Below, in pieces: positions 10,800 to 22,345 of a stretch of DNA of 64,000 bases (its first letter is position 1; each line of letters opens with the position of its first letter). The DNA is from Bartonella sp. AR 15-3 (GTDB lineage Bacteria; Pseudomonadota; Alphaproteobacteria; Rhizobiales; Rhizobiaceae): NCBI RefSeq assembly GCF_002022445.1, contig NZ_MUYE01000001.1, positions 744,001 to 808,000 of the forward strand, given 5' to 3'. The position numbers and the translations under genes are program-made. A model generated the notes under the pieces. The model saw only the letters and a program-made list of their open reading frames with translations. It searched no databases and was not told the DNA's origin.

Positions 10800-11588
10800 T
10801 TAATGGAAAAATCCAAATAAACTTACAATATCATCCCAACTAATCGTTTCAATATTACTCAACAAAGGATAATTTTCTAAAAGCCAAAAAGACAAGTTTT
10901 GCATAGAACCTGTCAAAAATAAAATACCTGTAATAATTAGAAAAATACCTATAATTTTTTCAACTTTACTTAAATGAACACGAAAAGCCCCTAAAAATTC
11001 CATGAAACTACTCGAAAATAAAGCTGCTAACAGAAATGGCACTCCAAGACCTAATGCATAAACGCTCAAAAGTATAGCGCCTTCACTTACAGTTTCTTTT
11101 GTTCCTGCAAGTGTTATAATAGGCCCCAAAATTGGACCAATACATGGTGTCCAACCAAATGCAAAAGCTAATCCAATAATATAAGCACCTAAAGGTCCAG
11201 CAGGCGTTTTTCGTGTTTGAAAGCGCACTTCACGCAATAATAAACCAATCTTGAAAAAACCTAAAAAATTTAAACCAAAAATAATAATGATAATTCCAGA
11301 AGCAATAGCAAACCAATCACGATAGTAACCGATGAATTTGCCAAGTGTACTTGCACTTGCACCCAATAGAACAAAAACAGTTGTAAACCCAAGAATGAAA
11401 GCAATAACAGAAGACAAAAGCACTAAGCGTACAGATGCTCCTGTATCTTGTTTTTCTGATCGAAAATCATCAATGCTAACACCTGCCATATAGCACAAAT
11501 AAGGAGGAACTAGTGGTAAAACACATGGTGATAAAAAAGATAATGCACCAGCAAAAAAAACACTAAATGTTGAAAATTCTATAGCCAA
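10800..11588 (-). CDS. ccdA: Cytochrome c biogenesis thiol-disulfide transporter CcdA
   Basis: CcdA passes reducing equivalents across the inner membrane to periplasmic thioredoxin-like proteins needed for c-type cytochrome maturation. The 262-residue polytopic membrane protein has about six hydrophobic helices. It shows the two internally repeated proline/cysteine motifs: [18 protein letters not shown] near residues 18-37 and [11 protein letters not shown] near 143-153. One redox cysteine lies in each. It sits directly upstream of glmU on the same strand. The functional partners (ccm genes) are not in the window. Confidence 0.93.
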   Translation of the reverse strand: MAIEFSTFSVFFAGALSFLSPCVLPLVPPYLCYMAGVSIDDFRSEKQDTGASVRLVLLSSVIAFILGFTTVFVLLGASASTLGKFIGYYRDWFAIASGIIIIIFGLNFLGFFKIGLLLREVRFQTRKTPAGPLGAYIIGLAFAFGWTPCIGPILGPIITLAGTKETVSEGAILLSVYALGLGVPFLLAALFSSSFMEFLGAFRVHLSKVEKIIGIFLIITGILFLTGSMQNLSFWLLENYPLLSNIETISWDDIVSLFGFFH

Positions 11589-11637
11589 AACTTTAAATAT
11601 CCCCTTTATAATTACAGTTTACATTTAAAATAATAAA

Positions 11638-12618
11638 TTAATCCATTGTTTCATCAAATTGCTGTATATTCTGTGAATTTGCTATAACATTCACATCTTT
11701 ATCATGGCCAGAAACTACTGAAAAAATCTTTTGATAAATTTTGTCTTTATTTTTAGCAATAGCAATATAATCACCCTCTACTAACACAAGCAAAACATAA
11801 GCACCAACTGTTTCATAAATAATATCACCAGAATCATTAGTAATAGACCAACTTGTATCTGCCAGTGCTTCTCCTCCTTCTTGACGTACTAACTTTAAAA
11901 TGATTTGAGCAGCTTGATGCTCAAGAGTCACTTCAGTAATTTTACCGGCCTCTACCTGAATATCTGCACGTACAATGGCATTAACTGAACCATAATGAGA
12001 AACAACACGATAGTGACCAGATTTTAAACGTACAATTGATTGTGGCTTAACATTTGCTAAGATTACACCCGTATCATCATTTTCTTTTTCATCTTCATAT
12101 ATAGTAAAACGCAATTCTTTTTCATTGATTGTACCGTTAAATAATGTGCTATTGAAAATAATACCGCCAGCATCAAGATTAAAATTTTTAACAAGCTGTT
12201 GTCCATTTTCTAAAGTTATGCGTTGCACAGCGCTTGCATGACCGAATGAAACGTGAACAAGATAGCTCCCTGGTTTTAAATCAAAACGGGCAGTACCACC
12301 CTTATAAATCGCAATCAATGGCAACTTATTATCACTCCCTAAAATAGGTACATAAACACGCCATACTAATCCGCTCATAATATTTTCGCTCTTATTTGTT
12401 AGTTGAGCGTGTAGTATAAGTTGCGAGTATGAATTATCTTGTTCATAATCACGAGAATCTATATTAGAAATGGCTAATCTTTCTCGTTGATTCTTTTGAA
12501 ATTTTCCTTCTTCGGAAAATGTGAAATTACTCCAAATCAATAAGATACAGGTTATTATCAACCACAAAATCTGATATGATTTTTTTATAAAAACTCTCAT
12601 TTTTATATTGTTGATCAA
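11638..12618 (-). CDS. Exported or membrane-anchored protein of unknown function
   Basis: This 326-residue protein has a basic N-terminus followed by a hydrophobic stretch (IKKSYQILWLIITCILLIWSN inside about residues 11-32), suggesting a signal anchor or signal peptide. The rest is soluble and beta-rich. It has repeated segments of the kind seen in PEGA-like or carboxypeptidase-regulatory-like beta domains, such as FDLKPGSYLVHVSFG, VRLKSGHYRVVSHYG and LVEGDYIAIA. I infer a periplasmic or surface adhesive/scaffold role only from that architecture. It lies between ccdA and the Fe-S carrier gene on the same strand, 42 bases after the latter's stop, so it could share its transcript. An alternative start is the Met at residue 7. 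Confidence 0.7.
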   Translation of the reverse strand: MINNIKMRVFIKKSYQILWLIITCILLIWSNFTFSEEGKFQKNQRERLAISNIDSRDYEQDNSYSQLILHAQLTNKSENIMSGLVWRVYVPILGSDNKLPLIAIYKGGTARFDLKPGSYLVHVSFGHASAVQRITLENGQQLVKNFNLDAGGIIFNSTLFNGTINEKELRFTIYEDEKENDDTGVILANVKPQSIVRLKSGHYRVVSHYGSVNAIVRADIQVEAGKITEVTLEHQAAQIILKLVRQEGGEALADTSWSITNDSGDIIYETVGAYVLLVLVEGDYIAIAKNKDKIYQKIFSVVSGHDKDVNVIANSQNIQQFDETMD

Positions 12619-12660
12619 ATTGATAATCTTTTCAAGGAGTAATACGGAAAAGTAATTATT

Positions 12661-12984
12661 CTAAATTGAAAAGCTAATACCACAGCCACATGATGAAGTA
12701 GCATTAGGATTATGAATTTGAAAAGATTGCCCCATAAGATCATCGACAAAATCAATCTCGGCTCCTTCCATAAAAGGAAGAGATATTGAATCAATAAATA
12801 CAATCGCTCCATCTTTTTTAATAATAAGATCATCTTCTTTATTTTCAGAGACCAAATCATATTTATAAGAAAAGCCCGAACATCCTCCCCCTTCAACAGT
12901 AATACGTAAAGCTGTTTTTCCGGGTTGTTCTGCAAGTATCTGTGCAATTTGTTTGGCAGCAACATCTGAAATATTCACACTCAT
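12661..12984 (-). CDS. erpA: A-type iron-sulfur cluster insertion protein (ErpA/IscA family)
   Basis: A-type carriers receive an Fe-S cluster from the SUF/ISC scaffold and hand it to apo-enzymes. The 107-residue protein has the three conserved cysteines of the family: one in EGGGCSGFSY near residue 35 and two in SSCGCGISF at the C-terminus. ErpA, IscA and SufA are hard to separate by sequence. I favour ErpA from the position next to dgt and argS, an arrangement I recall from Rhizobiales. It diverges from dgt across about 120 bases that must hold both promoters. Confidence 0.88.
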   Translation of the reverse strand: MSVNISDVAAKQIAQILAEQPGKTALRITVEGGGCSGFSYKYDLVSENKEDDLIIKKDGAIVFIDSISLPFMEGAEIDFVDDLMGQSFQIHNPNATSSCGCGISFSI

Positions 12985-13104
12985 GCGTTAGTAAATCCTT
13001 GAATTAATGAACCCAGTTGTAAAGAAAGAGTATCAAAATACATAGAATTTTGTTAATGATGACTGTTTCTAAATTTAAGATAAGATGAGAATGGATAACT
13101 TGCA

Positions 13105-14334
13105 ATGGATATAAAAAATATCAATTACAATTATCAATCTCGGGCGGTGTATAGCACGAATCCTCAAAAAAGTCGTGGTAGATTATTTTATGAGAAAGAA
13201 AACACTAGGTGTACACCTTTTCAACGTGATCGTAATCGTATTATTCACTCCAATGCATTTCGACGTCTTAAACATAAAACTCAAGTTTTTATTGCTGATG
13301 AAAGTGATCATTATCGAACACGGCTTACTCATTCAATCGAAGTTTCTCAAATTGCACGCACATTAGCCCGTGCACTAAGGCTTGATGAAGATCTCGCAGA
13401 AGCGATTGCCCTTGTACATGATTTTGGGCACACGCCTTTTGGCCATACAGGAGAAGAGGCACTGAATGAAGCAATGGCACCTTATGGTGGTTTTGATCAT
13501 AACACACAAGCGCTACGAATTGTTACAAAACTAGAACAACGTTATGCGGATTTTGATGGATTAAACCTTACCTGGGAAACACTTGAAGGACTTGTGAAAC
13601 ATAATGGTCCTCTTTTAGGTCTCTACTCTAACAATAAAAATGTTTTTACCGATATTTTGCACTATAATGCACAACAGAATCTTGAGCTTAATTGCTTTGC
13701 TGGATTAGAAGCGCAATGTGCAGCTATTGCTGATGATATTGCTTACAACGCTCATGATATCGATGATGGTCTACGTTCGCACTTTTTAACAATTAATCAG
13801 TTAGAGCAAGTTTCTTTGACCGCTTCATTATTAAAAGATATCGAAAAAAAATATCCGCAACTTGATCAAACTCGACGCGGATATGAATTGGTACGTCGAC
13901 AAATAACAATCATGGTTGAAGATGTTATTAAACAATCACAAAAAAATTTAGCACTCATTAAACCAAAGAGCATCAACGATATTTATCAAGCGAAGCAAAC
14001 CATTGTTACCTTTTCTCCAAGAATGACTATTCAAGAAAAAGAATTAAAGGATTTTCTCTTTCAAAATCTTTATTACCACGGTAAAGTCCTTATACGTCGT
14101 AATACAGCAAAATGCATTGTACAAAGATTGTTCGACTGTTATTATAAAAATCCAAACTTATTGCCTGAAGATTGGTACATTAAAATAACTAATTCAAGCG
14201 ATCAAGAATTAGCGCGATTTATTGCTGATTTTTTGTCAGGTATGACCGATCATTATGCTTTGCGTGAATATCATCGGTTATTTAATCATAAAGATGATTT
14301 CGATTCACTATTTCGAATACAACATGGAATTTGA
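13105..14334 (+). CDS. dgt: Deoxyguanosinetriphosphate triphosphohydrolase-like protein
   Basis: This 409-residue HD-domain enzyme is predicted to hydrolyse dGTP or other dNTPs to the nucleoside and triphosphate. The metal-binding residues are visible: [17 protein letters not shown] around residues 72-88, then the HD pair within [19 protein letters not shown] around 101-119. A further conserved Asp lies in [15 protein letters not shown] near 210. The length matches the short alphaproteobacterial type that usually keeps the '-like protein' label. Its stop overlaps the start region of argS, so the two are one operon. Confidence 0.93.
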   Translation: MDIKNINYNYQSRAVYSTNPQKSRGRLFYEKENTRCTPFQRDRNRIIHSNAFRRLKHKTQVFIADESDHYRTRLTHSIEVSQIARTLARALRLDEDLAEAIALVHDFGHTPFGHTGEEALNEAMAPYGGFDHNTQALRIVTKLEQRYADFDGLNLTWETLEGLVKHNGPLLGLYSNNKNVFTDILHYNAQQNLELNCFAGLEAQCAAIADDIAYNAHDIDDGLRSHFLTINQLEQVSLTASLLKDIEKKYPQLDQTRRGYELVRRQITIMVEDVIKQSQKNLALIKPKSINDIYQAKQTIVTFSPRMTIQEKELKDFLFQNLYYHGKVLIRRNTAKCIVQRLFDCYYKNPNLLPEDWYIKITNSSDQELARFIADFLSGMTDHYALREYHRLFNHKDDFDSLFRIQHGI

Positions 14335-14336
14335 AT

Positions 14337-16103
14337 ATGAATGTTTTTAATAATTTCGAAAATAAAATTAAAAAATTAATCGAATTATCTGATATAAAAG
14401 GAAAAAATGAAGAAATTTTAGATTTATCAAAAATCGTCACTGATCCTCCACGTGATTCTTTACATGGCGATTTATCAACAAACGCCGCTATGGTACTTGC
14501 TAAATCTGTTGGACTAAATCCACGTGCTCTGGCCCAAAAAATTATAAACCTTATCAATAGTGATCAATCTTTTGAGAACATTAATCACATCGATGTTGCT
14601 GGTCCTGGCTTCATTAATATTAAATTTACACAATCATTTTGGCAAAACGCCTTAAAATCAATGATTGAAAAAGGGATATCCTATGGCCAAATTCAAATAG
14701 GACAAGGAAAAAAAGTTAATATTGAATATGTCTCTGCGAATCCAACCGGACCTATGCATGTTGGGCATTGCCGTGGTGCTGTTATTGGAGATGTTCTTGC
14801 TAATTTGCTTCAATTTACTGGTTATGAAGTTACTAAAGAATATTATATCAATGATGCTGGTGAACAAATAAAAGTACTCGCTCGTTCTGTAATGTTGCGT
14901 TATCGTGAAGCACTTGGAGAAAAAATAAGTGAAATTCCAGAAGGACTTTACCCAGGTGAATATCTAATACCATTAGGCCAATCTCTTGCTAAAAAATTCA
15001 GTGATAAATTATTAATTATAGATCAAAAAGAAGCTTTATCTATAGTGGCAGAACATGCAATTGATGCAATGATGGTAATGATTCGCAAAGATTTGGCTGC
15101 GCTTAATATTTATCATGATGTCTTTTTCTCTGAACGCACGCTTTACGAAAATAATGCGCAAGCCATCCGTAGTACTATTAATGATCTTACTTTAAGTGGT
15201 TATATCTATAAGGGCACACTACCACCACCAAAAGGACAAAACTTAGAGGATTGGGAACCACGCGAACAAACTCTATTCCGTTCAACCGATATTGGTGACG
15301 ACCAAGATCGTTCCTTAATTAAATCAGATGGCTCTTATACTTATTTTGCCACTGATGTTGCTTATTTTCGTGATAAATTTAATCGCCACTTTGATGAAAT
15401 GATTTATATTCTAGGTGCAGATCACACTGGTTATGTTAAGCGATTAGAAGCTGTAGCAAAAGCAATTTCTGGGAATAAAGCCAAACTAACGGTTCTCTTG
15501 TGTCAATTAGTAAAACTTTTCCGCCATGGTCGCCCCGTACGAATGTCTAAAAGAGCTGGATCATTCGTCACTCTTCGTGACGTTGTCGAAGAAGTTGGGC
15601 ACGATCCAATTCGTTTTATGATGCTTTATCGTAAATGTGAAGTACCTCTTGATTTTGATTTTGCAAAAGTGACAGAAAAATCGAAAGATAACCCAATTTT
15701 TTATGTACAATACGCGCATGCACGTTGTCATTCAATCTTTCGTCAAGCCCAAGAAGTCTTTCTTAATGAAAACCCTTCAAACCATACAATGACCGCACAT
15801 CTTGACCAATTAATAGATGAGAGTGAAATATTATTAATACGCAAACTCGCCGAATATCCACGGATCATTGAACAAGCTGTCACTCATAAAGAACCACATC
15901 GATTAGCATTTTATCTGTATGATCTTGCCTCATATTTCCACGGACACTGGAATAAAGGCAATGACAATCCTAATTTACGTTTTATTATACCTGATAATAA
16001 AGAATTATCATTAGCCAGACTTGGGTTGATTCAAGCTATTCTTAATATTTTATCATCGGGTCTCACAATTATTGGGGTAAAAGCACCAACAGAAATGCGT
16101 TGA
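14337..16103 (+). CDS. argS: Arginyl-tRNA synthetase
   Basis: ArgRS charges tRNA-Arg with arginine. The protein is 588 residues from the ATG at 14337. An in-frame TTG at 14331 would add two residues and overlap the dgt stop. The class I HIGH motif reads PTGPMHVGH near residue 136. The KMSKS equivalent is RMSKRAGSF near 400. An N-terminal Add1-type domain and the C-terminal DALR anticodon-binding domain are both present. It is tightly coupled to dgt upstream and followed 140 bases later by the SPOR-domain gene. Confidence 0.97.
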   Translation: MNVFNNFENKIKKLIELSDIKGKNEEILDLSKIVTDPPRDSLHGDLSTNAAMVLAKSVGLNPRALAQKIINLINSDQSFENINHIDVAGPGFINIKFTQSFWQNALKSMIEKGISYGQIQIGQGKKVNIEYVSANPTGPMHVGHCRGAVIGDVLANLLQFTGYEVTKEYYINDAGEQIKVLARSVMLRYREALGEKISEIPEGLYPGEYLIPLGQSLAKKFSDKLLIIDQKEALSIVAEHAIDAMMVMIRKDLAALNIYHDVFFSERTLYENNAQAIRSTINDLTLSGYIYKGTLPPPKGQNLEDWEPREQTLFRSTDIGDDQDRSLIKSDGSYTYFATDVAYFRDKFNRHFDEMIYILGADHTGYVKRLEAVAKAISGNKAKLTVLLCQLVKLFRHGRPVRMSKRAGSFVTLRDVVEEVGHDPIRFMMLYRKCEVPLDFDFAKVTEKSKDNPIFYVQYAHARCHSIFRQAQEVFLNENPSNHTMTAHLDQLIDESEILLIRKLAEYPRIIEQAVTHKEPHRLAFYLYDLASYFHGHWNKGNDNPNLRFIIPDNKELSLARLGLIQAILNILSSGLTIIGVKAPTEMR

Positions 16104-16245
16104 AAAAGTTCTATAAATGTATAAAATGAGTATTTAATTTAAAATATTTTTTGTATATTCTTTAATTTATAAAGTCCTATATTTAATATACAGTAAATTA
16201 ATTTAGTATACAATAAAAGATACAGATTTTCATGCGAGAAAACTT

Positions 16246-18738
16246 ATGAGCGATAAGGATAGCGAAAATCCAGAAGAAATGAAACAAGATCATGAGCATT
16301 ATGATCCATTGCAGAGACTTACGCAAATTTTCAATTCAAACCTAGAAGATAAACAAAAAAATTTTCAACATACCCAATCTTCATTAAAATCTGAGCATTT
16401 GGCACCTCAAACTTCTAATGTTTCTTCTTCAACTAATAGTTTTGATTTACCTTTTATGGAAGATATTACTGAAAGTAATTCAGCCGGCGAATTACCATTT
16501 GATGATAGTGAACAATGGTCTCCACAATTAAATGTCAATAATCAAAACTATACAGATGTCGTAGAGCATCCTCTTCATACTAATAATAATGAAGAAAAAA
16601 TTTTAGATACACTTTCCCCCTTGCCTATCCCAAACACCCAAGCAACAGGAGATAGATCAGAGTCTATTAATATTAATTCTTCATTTGAAACCAATAATTT
16701 CAATACACAAATACAAAACTCTTTTCCTGATGAGGTAAGTGCACAAAGTGAATATACATCTAATGCGGCTCTTTATAAAGAAACTAAGACTCCTTTACAG
16801 AAGAATGAACAACAGCCGGATATTTATAATTTAAAACCAAAGTACGCTTATCAGAAAAATACTTATAATACATTTATTAATACATCTATAAACTACTCAT
16901 ATGAAATACCGGCGGCTCAACAAAAATTTGTTGAAAATCATGATGCTAGTACACCAATTTCTTCCACGGATACACGTACATTTTCTTCATCTGCTAACGC
17001 GATTTCAAATATAAACAATGTTACAATGGATGAATCAATTAATGTTGCATCTACTATGGTTTCGTCAGAAACTGATAAATCCGTTAGTTTAGAAGATTTT
17101 TCACAAGAAAAGCATATCATTAATCATCATGAAACAAAAACTTCACAAGAAGATAATGTAAGAAAATCTTCATTATATAATAATGCTCAAATCCAATATA
17201 CTAAAAACGACTCTAAAAATAATGAACAAAGGGAGCAATATAACCAAAACAATTCAAATTATACACGCACCTCATTAGAGACCTTGAATATTACACAAAC
17301 TGATAGTTCTCCTATAGGAAATCCTTCACATAGCTATAATTCTCCTCCTAATGTTGATACCTATAAATTTGCAGAGGAAATAGTAGAACGAACTGAGCCA
17401 ATTATGGTGTCAGATGTTGCGTATGAAGAAGCAAAACACGATGTACCTAATGACAGCTTAGAAAAAGAATTTACTGATGTATTCGGCTTAGGTGGCAATA
17501 TAACAAAGAATTTTTCTCAAAAACAGCAAAGTGAGGCTTTTTATCCTACTAAAAAAAATCTAACAGCAGATTTACACATAAATACTCAAGAACAAAATAG
17601 CAGCTATTCTTTTTCTGACAATGGCAAACATTATTCTTCTTCTTTTCCTGAAGATTCACAATATGGATATGCACATGAGATACCTGCTAATACGTTAGCA
17701 AATTCTTCCCCAAAAAGTTTTACTATTGGAGGCATTCTCTCTAAAAGCGTTGCTTTTCTTATCTTAGCTGCAATTGGTCTTTTCAGCTATGTTCACTTTT
17801 TCATGTTATCAGATACGAATGAAAGTCCAAATATTATTCGTGCTGATAATACACCTTTTAAAGTAAAACCAGAAATAACCGAATCTGAAGATAATATTAC
17901 TCATAATTTAGACCTTTACAAACAGATAACCGAAAAAAATGAGAAGCAAGAAAATGCGCAGCAATTTCTTTTTGATAAGTCTGAAGCACCTGAAGATTTA
18001 ACAGCCTTAAATAAACAAACAATTGAAAATCCTACACCTTCTTCTCTTAATAAAGCTTATGTTGAAGATGCAATCACTGCAGCGCTTAATCATACTGTTC
18101 CAACACATGAAGTTAAAACTGTTGTTGTAAAACCAGATGGTAGAACTCTATTAGCTCCAGTTCACTATACAAATGAAGAGCCTTTTGCTCAATCTGAAAT
18201 AACTAATAAATCAGAACCTGAACAATCTCAAAAGCAATCATCTGTTTCTCTACAATTATCCGATGTAAAGAACAATGAAAAAAAACATAGCTTTACAACT
18301 AGCGAAAAAACGCAACATGCTCTTATAACTGATGTTGATCACGTTATCACAGAAAGCAATGCTATCTCTGCTGTTCAAGAAAAAACTCGAAATTCATCTA
18401 TACCAATTCCTTCATCTGCCCAGTTGAATTCAAAAATTCCAATGCCCACTTCTTCTCGTTTAAATCCTTTAAAACAAACAACAGTGCAAAATGAGGAAAA
18501 ATATTATGTACAGCTTTCATCCCAACCCACTCATGAATTAGCGCAAAATTCTTTGAGAGAAATAAAATCTAAATTTGGGTCTATTATTGGTCCTCGGCCA
18601 TTAAATATTCAATCTGCCCTTATATCAGGGAAAGGTACCTACTATCGTGTCCGAATTCAAACACAAAATCGTAATGAAGCTGTAAGCCTTTGTGAAGATA
18701 TTAAACAATCTGGGGGAAGCTGTTTTATCACAAACTAA
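16246..18738 (+). CDS. SPOR-domain envelope protein with long disordered N-terminal region
   Basis: This 830-residue protein has three parts. Residues 1 to about 490 are low-complexity and rich in Asn, Ser, Gln and Glu, with no hydrophobic helix. A single transmembrane segment lies near 497-520 (KSVAFLILAAIGLFSYVHFF). A periplasmic linker leads to a C-terminal SPOR domain (about 752-830) starting at EEKYYVQLSSQ and ending GGSCFITN. SPOR domains bind denuded glycan strands at division septa, so a role in cell division or envelope remodelling is likely. The order argS then SPOR protein is typical of Rhizobiales. The very long cytoplasmic tail is unusual. Confidence 0.88.
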   Translation: MSDKDSENPEEMKQDHEHYDPLQRLTQIFNSNLEDKQKNFQHTQSSLKSEHLAPQTSNVSSSTNSFDLPFMEDITESNSAGELPFDDSEQWSPQLNVNNQNYTDVVEHPLHTNNNEEKILDTLSPLPIPNTQATGDRSESININSSFETNNFNTQIQNSFPDEVSAQSEYTSNAALYKETKTPLQKNEQQPDIYNLKPKYAYQKNTYNTFINTSINYSYEIPAAQQKFVENHDASTPISSTDTRTFSSSANAISNINNVTMDESINVASTMVSSETDKSVSLEDFSQEKHIINHHETKTSQEDNVRKSSLYNNAQIQYTKNDSKNNEQREQYNQNNSNYTRTSLETLNITQTDSSPIGNPSHSYNSPPNVDTYKFAEEIVERTEPIMVSDVAYEEAKHDVPNDSLEKEFTDVFGLGGNITKNFSQKQQSEAFYPTKKNLTADLHINTQEQNSSYSFSDNGKHYSSSFPEDSQYGYAHEIPANTLANSSPKSFTIGGILSKSVAFLILAAIGLFSYVHFFMLSDTNESPNIIRADNTPFKVKPEITESEDNITHNLDLYKQITEKNEKQENAQQFLFDKSEAPEDLTALNKQTIENPTPSSLNKAYVEDAITAALNHTVPTHEVKTVVVKPDGRTLLAPVHYTNEEPFAQSEITNKSEPEQSQKQSSVSLQLSDVKNNEKKHSFTTSEKTQHALITDVDHVITESNAISAVQEKTRNSSIPIPSSAQLNSKIPMPTSSRLNPLKQTTVQNEEKYYVQLSSQPTHELAQNSLREIKSKFGSIIGPRPLNIQSALISGKGTYYRVRIQTQNRNEAVSLCEDIKQSGGSCFITN

Positions 18739-18918
18739 AGAAATATAATGACAGTCTAAGCAACTGTTATTATATTTTATTTGTTCTATTCTCTTTTTCT
18801 AGAGATTATACTTATGTATAAATTATCTTTTATGATGCTTACTTTTCTTCACTTGTGCAGGATCTTATCTTTTTATCTATATACAATCTACTTTATGAAA
18901 TGATAACACATCTTTCTT

Positions 18919-19170
18919 TTAAGGTATTGAAGGCACTGTTGAGTTTTGTTTTGGACTCGTTGTTGTTTGATTTACTCCTGTTGTATTATTATCAGGTATG
19001 TTTTTTTGTGATTTGTTCCAAAAAGATCCTAAAAAGGCTACAATAAGCCAAATAATGAGAAGAGAAAGAACAATAGTAAAAATACTTTTGCTAATTGAAT
19101 TAGACCATTGACAATTTCTTTTTTCTACAATTTCCTGCTGATCATGTATTGGATATTTTTTTTCAATCAT
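18919..19170 (-). CDS. Small single-pass membrane protein, unknown
   Basis: This 83-residue ORF has a charged N-terminus (about 1-25), one clear hydrophobic helix (SIFTIVLSLLIIWLIVAFLG, about 31-50) and a polar Thr/Asn/Pro-rich tail. That layout is coherent for a small inner-membrane protein. A competing ORF on the other strand (18855-19046) lacks such structure. I do not recognise the family. It is convergent with the SPOR-domain gene, and the 284 bases to its right, before ilvE, hold no other gene. Confidence 0.5.
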   Translation of the reverse strand: MIEKKYPIHDQQEIVEKRNCQWSNSISKSIFTIVLSLLIIWLIVAFLGSFWNKSQKNIPDNNTTGVNQTTTSPKQNSTVPSIP

Positions 19171-19454
19171 AGCGTATTCCTTTTCTCAATTCCTTTATTT
19201 TTTAATCATAATTAATGATAAAAACATTCACGGTATTTCAGAAAACGCTATGTATCTATAAAAGTTCCAAATTCCCCTATAAGAATTATGATTAAAAATT
19301 TTAAGAACAAATATCTATTAATAGTTGCTAGAGTCTAGCTCATGTGAGAGAATATTGACATACAGAAGTTGCTAATCATAACATTATTATAGAAACGTTT
19401 TATTATTTTGCCCCAAAACATAGAAATAAAATCTTCTTTCAGAAAGTTTAACTT

Positions 19455-20561
19455 ATGAATTCTCCTAAATCGCCATTTCTGTTTAAAATAAACAAGCATC
19501 CATCACCTTTATCAGATAAAAAGCGTGAAGAAATTCTGAAAAGTCCTGGTTTTGGTCAATTTTTCACAGATCATATGGTCATTATTAAATGGAATGAAGA
19601 TAAAGGCTGGTATGATGCTATTATTTCTCAGTACACACCTTTAGAAATCAGTCCAGCAAGTGTCATTTTGCATTATGCGCAGGGAATTTTTGAAGGTTTA
19701 AAAGCATATCGTGCAAAAGATGGACGTATTTTATTATTCCGCCCTGAGATTAATGCACAGCGTTTTATGGAATCAGCGAAACGGTTGGCTATGCCTGAAT
19801 TACCAAAGGATATCTTTTTGGATGCAGTGAAGCAATTAGTAAAAATTGATCAAAAATGGGTTTCTGCTCGTCCAAATGCTAGCCTCTATTTACGCCCTTT
19901 TATGTTTGGCAACGATAACCTATTGAAGGTTCATCCTTCTCGAGAATATATTTTTTGTATCATAGCATCTCCAGCTGAATCGTATTTTACAGGACAAAAA
20001 ACAACTATTAGCGTATGGCTTGAAGCAGACTACAGTCGTGCCGGCCCTGGCGGTACAGGAGCTGCTAAATGTGGTGGAAACTACGCAGCAAGCCTAATTG
20101 CGCAAAACAATGCAACTCAAAACAATTGTAGTCAAGTACTCTTTCTTGATATGATTGAACATAAATGGATTGAAGAACTCGGTGGAATGAACATTTGTTT
20201 TATTATGGCAAATAATATACTTGTAACACCTGCACTCAACGGCACTATTCTTGCAGGAATAACTCGTCATTCAATTTTGAAGTTAGCACAACAAATGGGT
20301 TTAACAATAGAAGAGCGGCCTTATTCTTTTGAAGAACTTAAAGAAGATGTGAAAAGTGGTCACCTTAAGGAAGTTTTTGCGTGTGGCACAGCTGCTGTTA
20401 TAACAGCAATCGGACGTATTAAATATAAAGGTGGAGAATGTATCATTGGAAATGAAACATGTGGTGAGATTACAGAAAAATTGCGCAAACAACTTATCGA
20501 TATACAAAAAGGAAATATAGAAGATAAAAACGGTTGGGTACACTCTGTTCAACTATCATAA
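19455..20561 (+). CDS. ilvE: Branched-chain amino acid aminotransferase
   Basis: IlvE interconverts Leu, Ile and Val with their 2-oxo acids using PLP and glutamate/2-oxoglutarate. The 368-residue length fits the long class IV form. The HYAQGIFEGLKAYR motif is near residue 75. The PLP lysine is in GAAKCGGNYAASL near residue 200, and the conserved EELGGMN and TPALNGTILAGITR segments follow around 239-275. It is a single gene, convergent with glpX. No strong hairpin terminator is visible between them. Confidence 0.96.
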   Translation: MNSPKSPFLFKINKHPSPLSDKKREEILKSPGFGQFFTDHMVIIKWNEDKGWYDAIISQYTPLEISPASVILHYAQGIFEGLKAYRAKDGRILLFRPEINAQRFMESAKRLAMPELPKDIFLDAVKQLVKIDQKWVSARPNASLYLRPFMFGNDNLLKVHPSREYIFCIIASPAESYFTGQKTTISVWLEADYSRAGPGGTGAAKCGGNYAASLIAQNNATQNNCSQVLFLDMIEHKWIEELGGMNICFIMANNILVTPALNGTILAGITRHSILKLAQQMGLTIEERPYSFEELKEDVKSGHLKEVFACGTAAVITAIGRIKYKGGECIIGNETCGEITEKLRKQLIDIQKGNIEDKNGWVHSVQLS

Positions 20562-20666
20562 TATCTATATAAGAATAAGAAAATAAAAACATCTTCAAAA
20601 ATTTATAAAGATATATTTCTCTGAGTAGTGCGCCCTTATATTGTTACAATATTGGCTAAAAAATCA

Positions 20667-21656
20667 TCAGCCAAATTTCAATTGATTTCTGTGTTGTGCT
20701 TTAATATTTCGAATTGTCCTAGTATATGAACGCATCACAAGGCTATCTGTTTGAATATAATCACGAGTAAATTTGACGCCAGATAACATGTTACCATCAG
20801 TTACACCTGTTGCTGCAAATAGAACATCACCCTTGGCCATTTCTTCCATTGTATAAACCTTATTAGGATTCTTAATGCCCATCTTAGCAGCACGAGCAAT
20901 TTGCTCTTCTGTATTAAGCTGTAAACGCCCCTGCATTTGTCCACCAGTACAACGTAAAGCTGCCGCAGCTAATACACCTTCTGGTGCTCCACCAATGCCC
21001 ATATAAATATCAATACCTGTTGCATCTGGATCAGTTGTATGAATAACAGCAGCAATATCTCCATCACCAATTAGACGAATTGATGCACCAGTCATACGCA
21101 CTTTATTAATCAATTCTGCATGACGAGGCCGATCCATAATGCAGACAGTAATTTGATTAGCATCTACCCCTTTAGCTTTTGCAAGAGCATGAATATTATC
21201 ATCAGGCTTAGCATCTATATCAACCACTCCCCTTGGATAACCAGGACCAATGGCAATTTTTTCCATGTAAACATCAGGAGCATAAAGTAAATTCCCTTTT
21301 TGGGCAATCGCAATCACGGAAAGTGAATTAACAAGATTTTTTGCGCAAATAGTTGTTCCCTCAAGTGGATCAAGTGCAATATCAACAGCTACTCCATTTT
21401 GAAGTCCTACTTTCTCTCCGATATAAAGCATAGGAGCTTCATCACGCTCTCCCTCGCCAATTACAATCATACCATCAATAGGTAAACGATTAAGTTCCCG
21501 ACGCATCGCATCCACAGCAGCTTGATCGGCTGCTTTTTCATCACCACGTCCTCGCCAATGTGCAGCTGCAACAGCAGCATACTCAGTCACACGTACTAAT
21601 TCGAGGGTTAAAATACGATCGAGTCCATTTAAGATCTTTTGAGTTGATTGTGTCAT
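20667..21656 (-). CDS. glpX: Class II fructose-1,6-bisphosphatase GlpX
   Basis: GlpX dephosphorylates fructose-1,6-bisphosphate in gluconeogenesis. The 329-residue protein shows the class II signatures: IGEGERDEAPMLYIGE near residues 63-78 and the metal-binding DPLEGTT near 98-104. GIGGAPEGVLAAAALR lies near 217-232. It is the only FBPase seen here, and the gluconeogenic role fits an intracellular bacterium living on host amino acids. Its promoter lies in the long gap to the right. Confidence 0.96.
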   Translation of the reverse strand: MTQSTQKILNGLDRILTLELVRVTEYAAVAAAHWRGRGDEKAADQAAVDAMRRELNRLPIDGMIVIGEGERDEAPMLYIGEKVGLQNGVAVDIALDPLEGTTICAKNLVNSLSVIAIAQKGNLLYAPDVYMEKIAIGPGYPRGVVDIDAKPDDNIHALAKAKGVDANQITVCIMDRPRHAELINKVRMTGASIRLIGDGDIAAVIHTTDPDATGIDIYMGIGGAPEGVLAAAALRCTGGQMQGRLQLNTEEQIARAAKMGIKNPNKVYTMEEMAKGDVLFAATGVTDGNMLSGVKFTRDYIQTDSLVMRSYTRTIRNIKAQHRNQLKFG

Positions 21657-22345
21657 ATAAAAAGTCCTACCGGATTAGTATTCATAAAACGACATTAGCA
21701 TTTTATTCCTAAATATCAATAATACAGCTTTTGCAAAGATGAAAGATTTTCACAAGAGAAAACTATAATCTAACTCCCTTTAATGATCATTAACTAAATC
21801 AAGAATCTTTATATACTATTGAGTCTTGTAAATATTTTATCTGCTTTAATGACCCTTTCTCACCTTATCATACAGTATTTCAGCTTCGCGATGCATATTT
21901 CTCCCAGCTCAATTACATCAAATAAACTGTAGCTTGTAATTTATTTATTAACGGATTAATAAACACGTATATCACTGCACTTTAGTAAATTATTTTATAA
22001 GCAATCTTCAATTTGATTTAAAAATGCAGATAATAATTTTGGGGAGTAATTTTTTTGTGTCAAGTAATGCTTGTAGTATGTATCAATCCTACAATAACGA
22101 ATAAAGTGACTGATACTCAAAAGTATTTTGCATATTATAAAATCCCTGGCTTGATTATCTTCATCTATTTTTTATCAGAAAAAATAAAAGTATCACTATT
22201 TTGCACATTAAAACATATTATCAATTTTTAAAGATATTGTATCATTTGTAATTTTATCAAATGATCTGGATTATATAATCCCAAGTATATTTCAAAAAAT
22301 AATTCAAAAAAAATGCATTTTTTTAAAAAAAATCACTTATAGGAC
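21657..22345. other. Long AT-rich gene-free stretch upstream of glpX and tRNA-Glu
   Basis: About 690 bases contain no convincing ORF on either strand and no recognisable RNA structure. The stretch includes the glpX promoter region at its left end and becomes extremely AT-rich near 22300-22340. It could be a decayed gene, but I see no protein similarity in any frame. Confidence 0.5.

Noticed and set aside
12615..12965. 116-codon ORF opposite in frame to the Fe-S carrier
   Set aside because: It is a shifted-frame shadow of the conserved A-type carrier gene.
18855..19046. 63-codon plus-strand ORF after the SPOR gene
   Set aside because: The overlapping minus-strand ORF has a better membrane-protein layout. 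This one looks like its complement.
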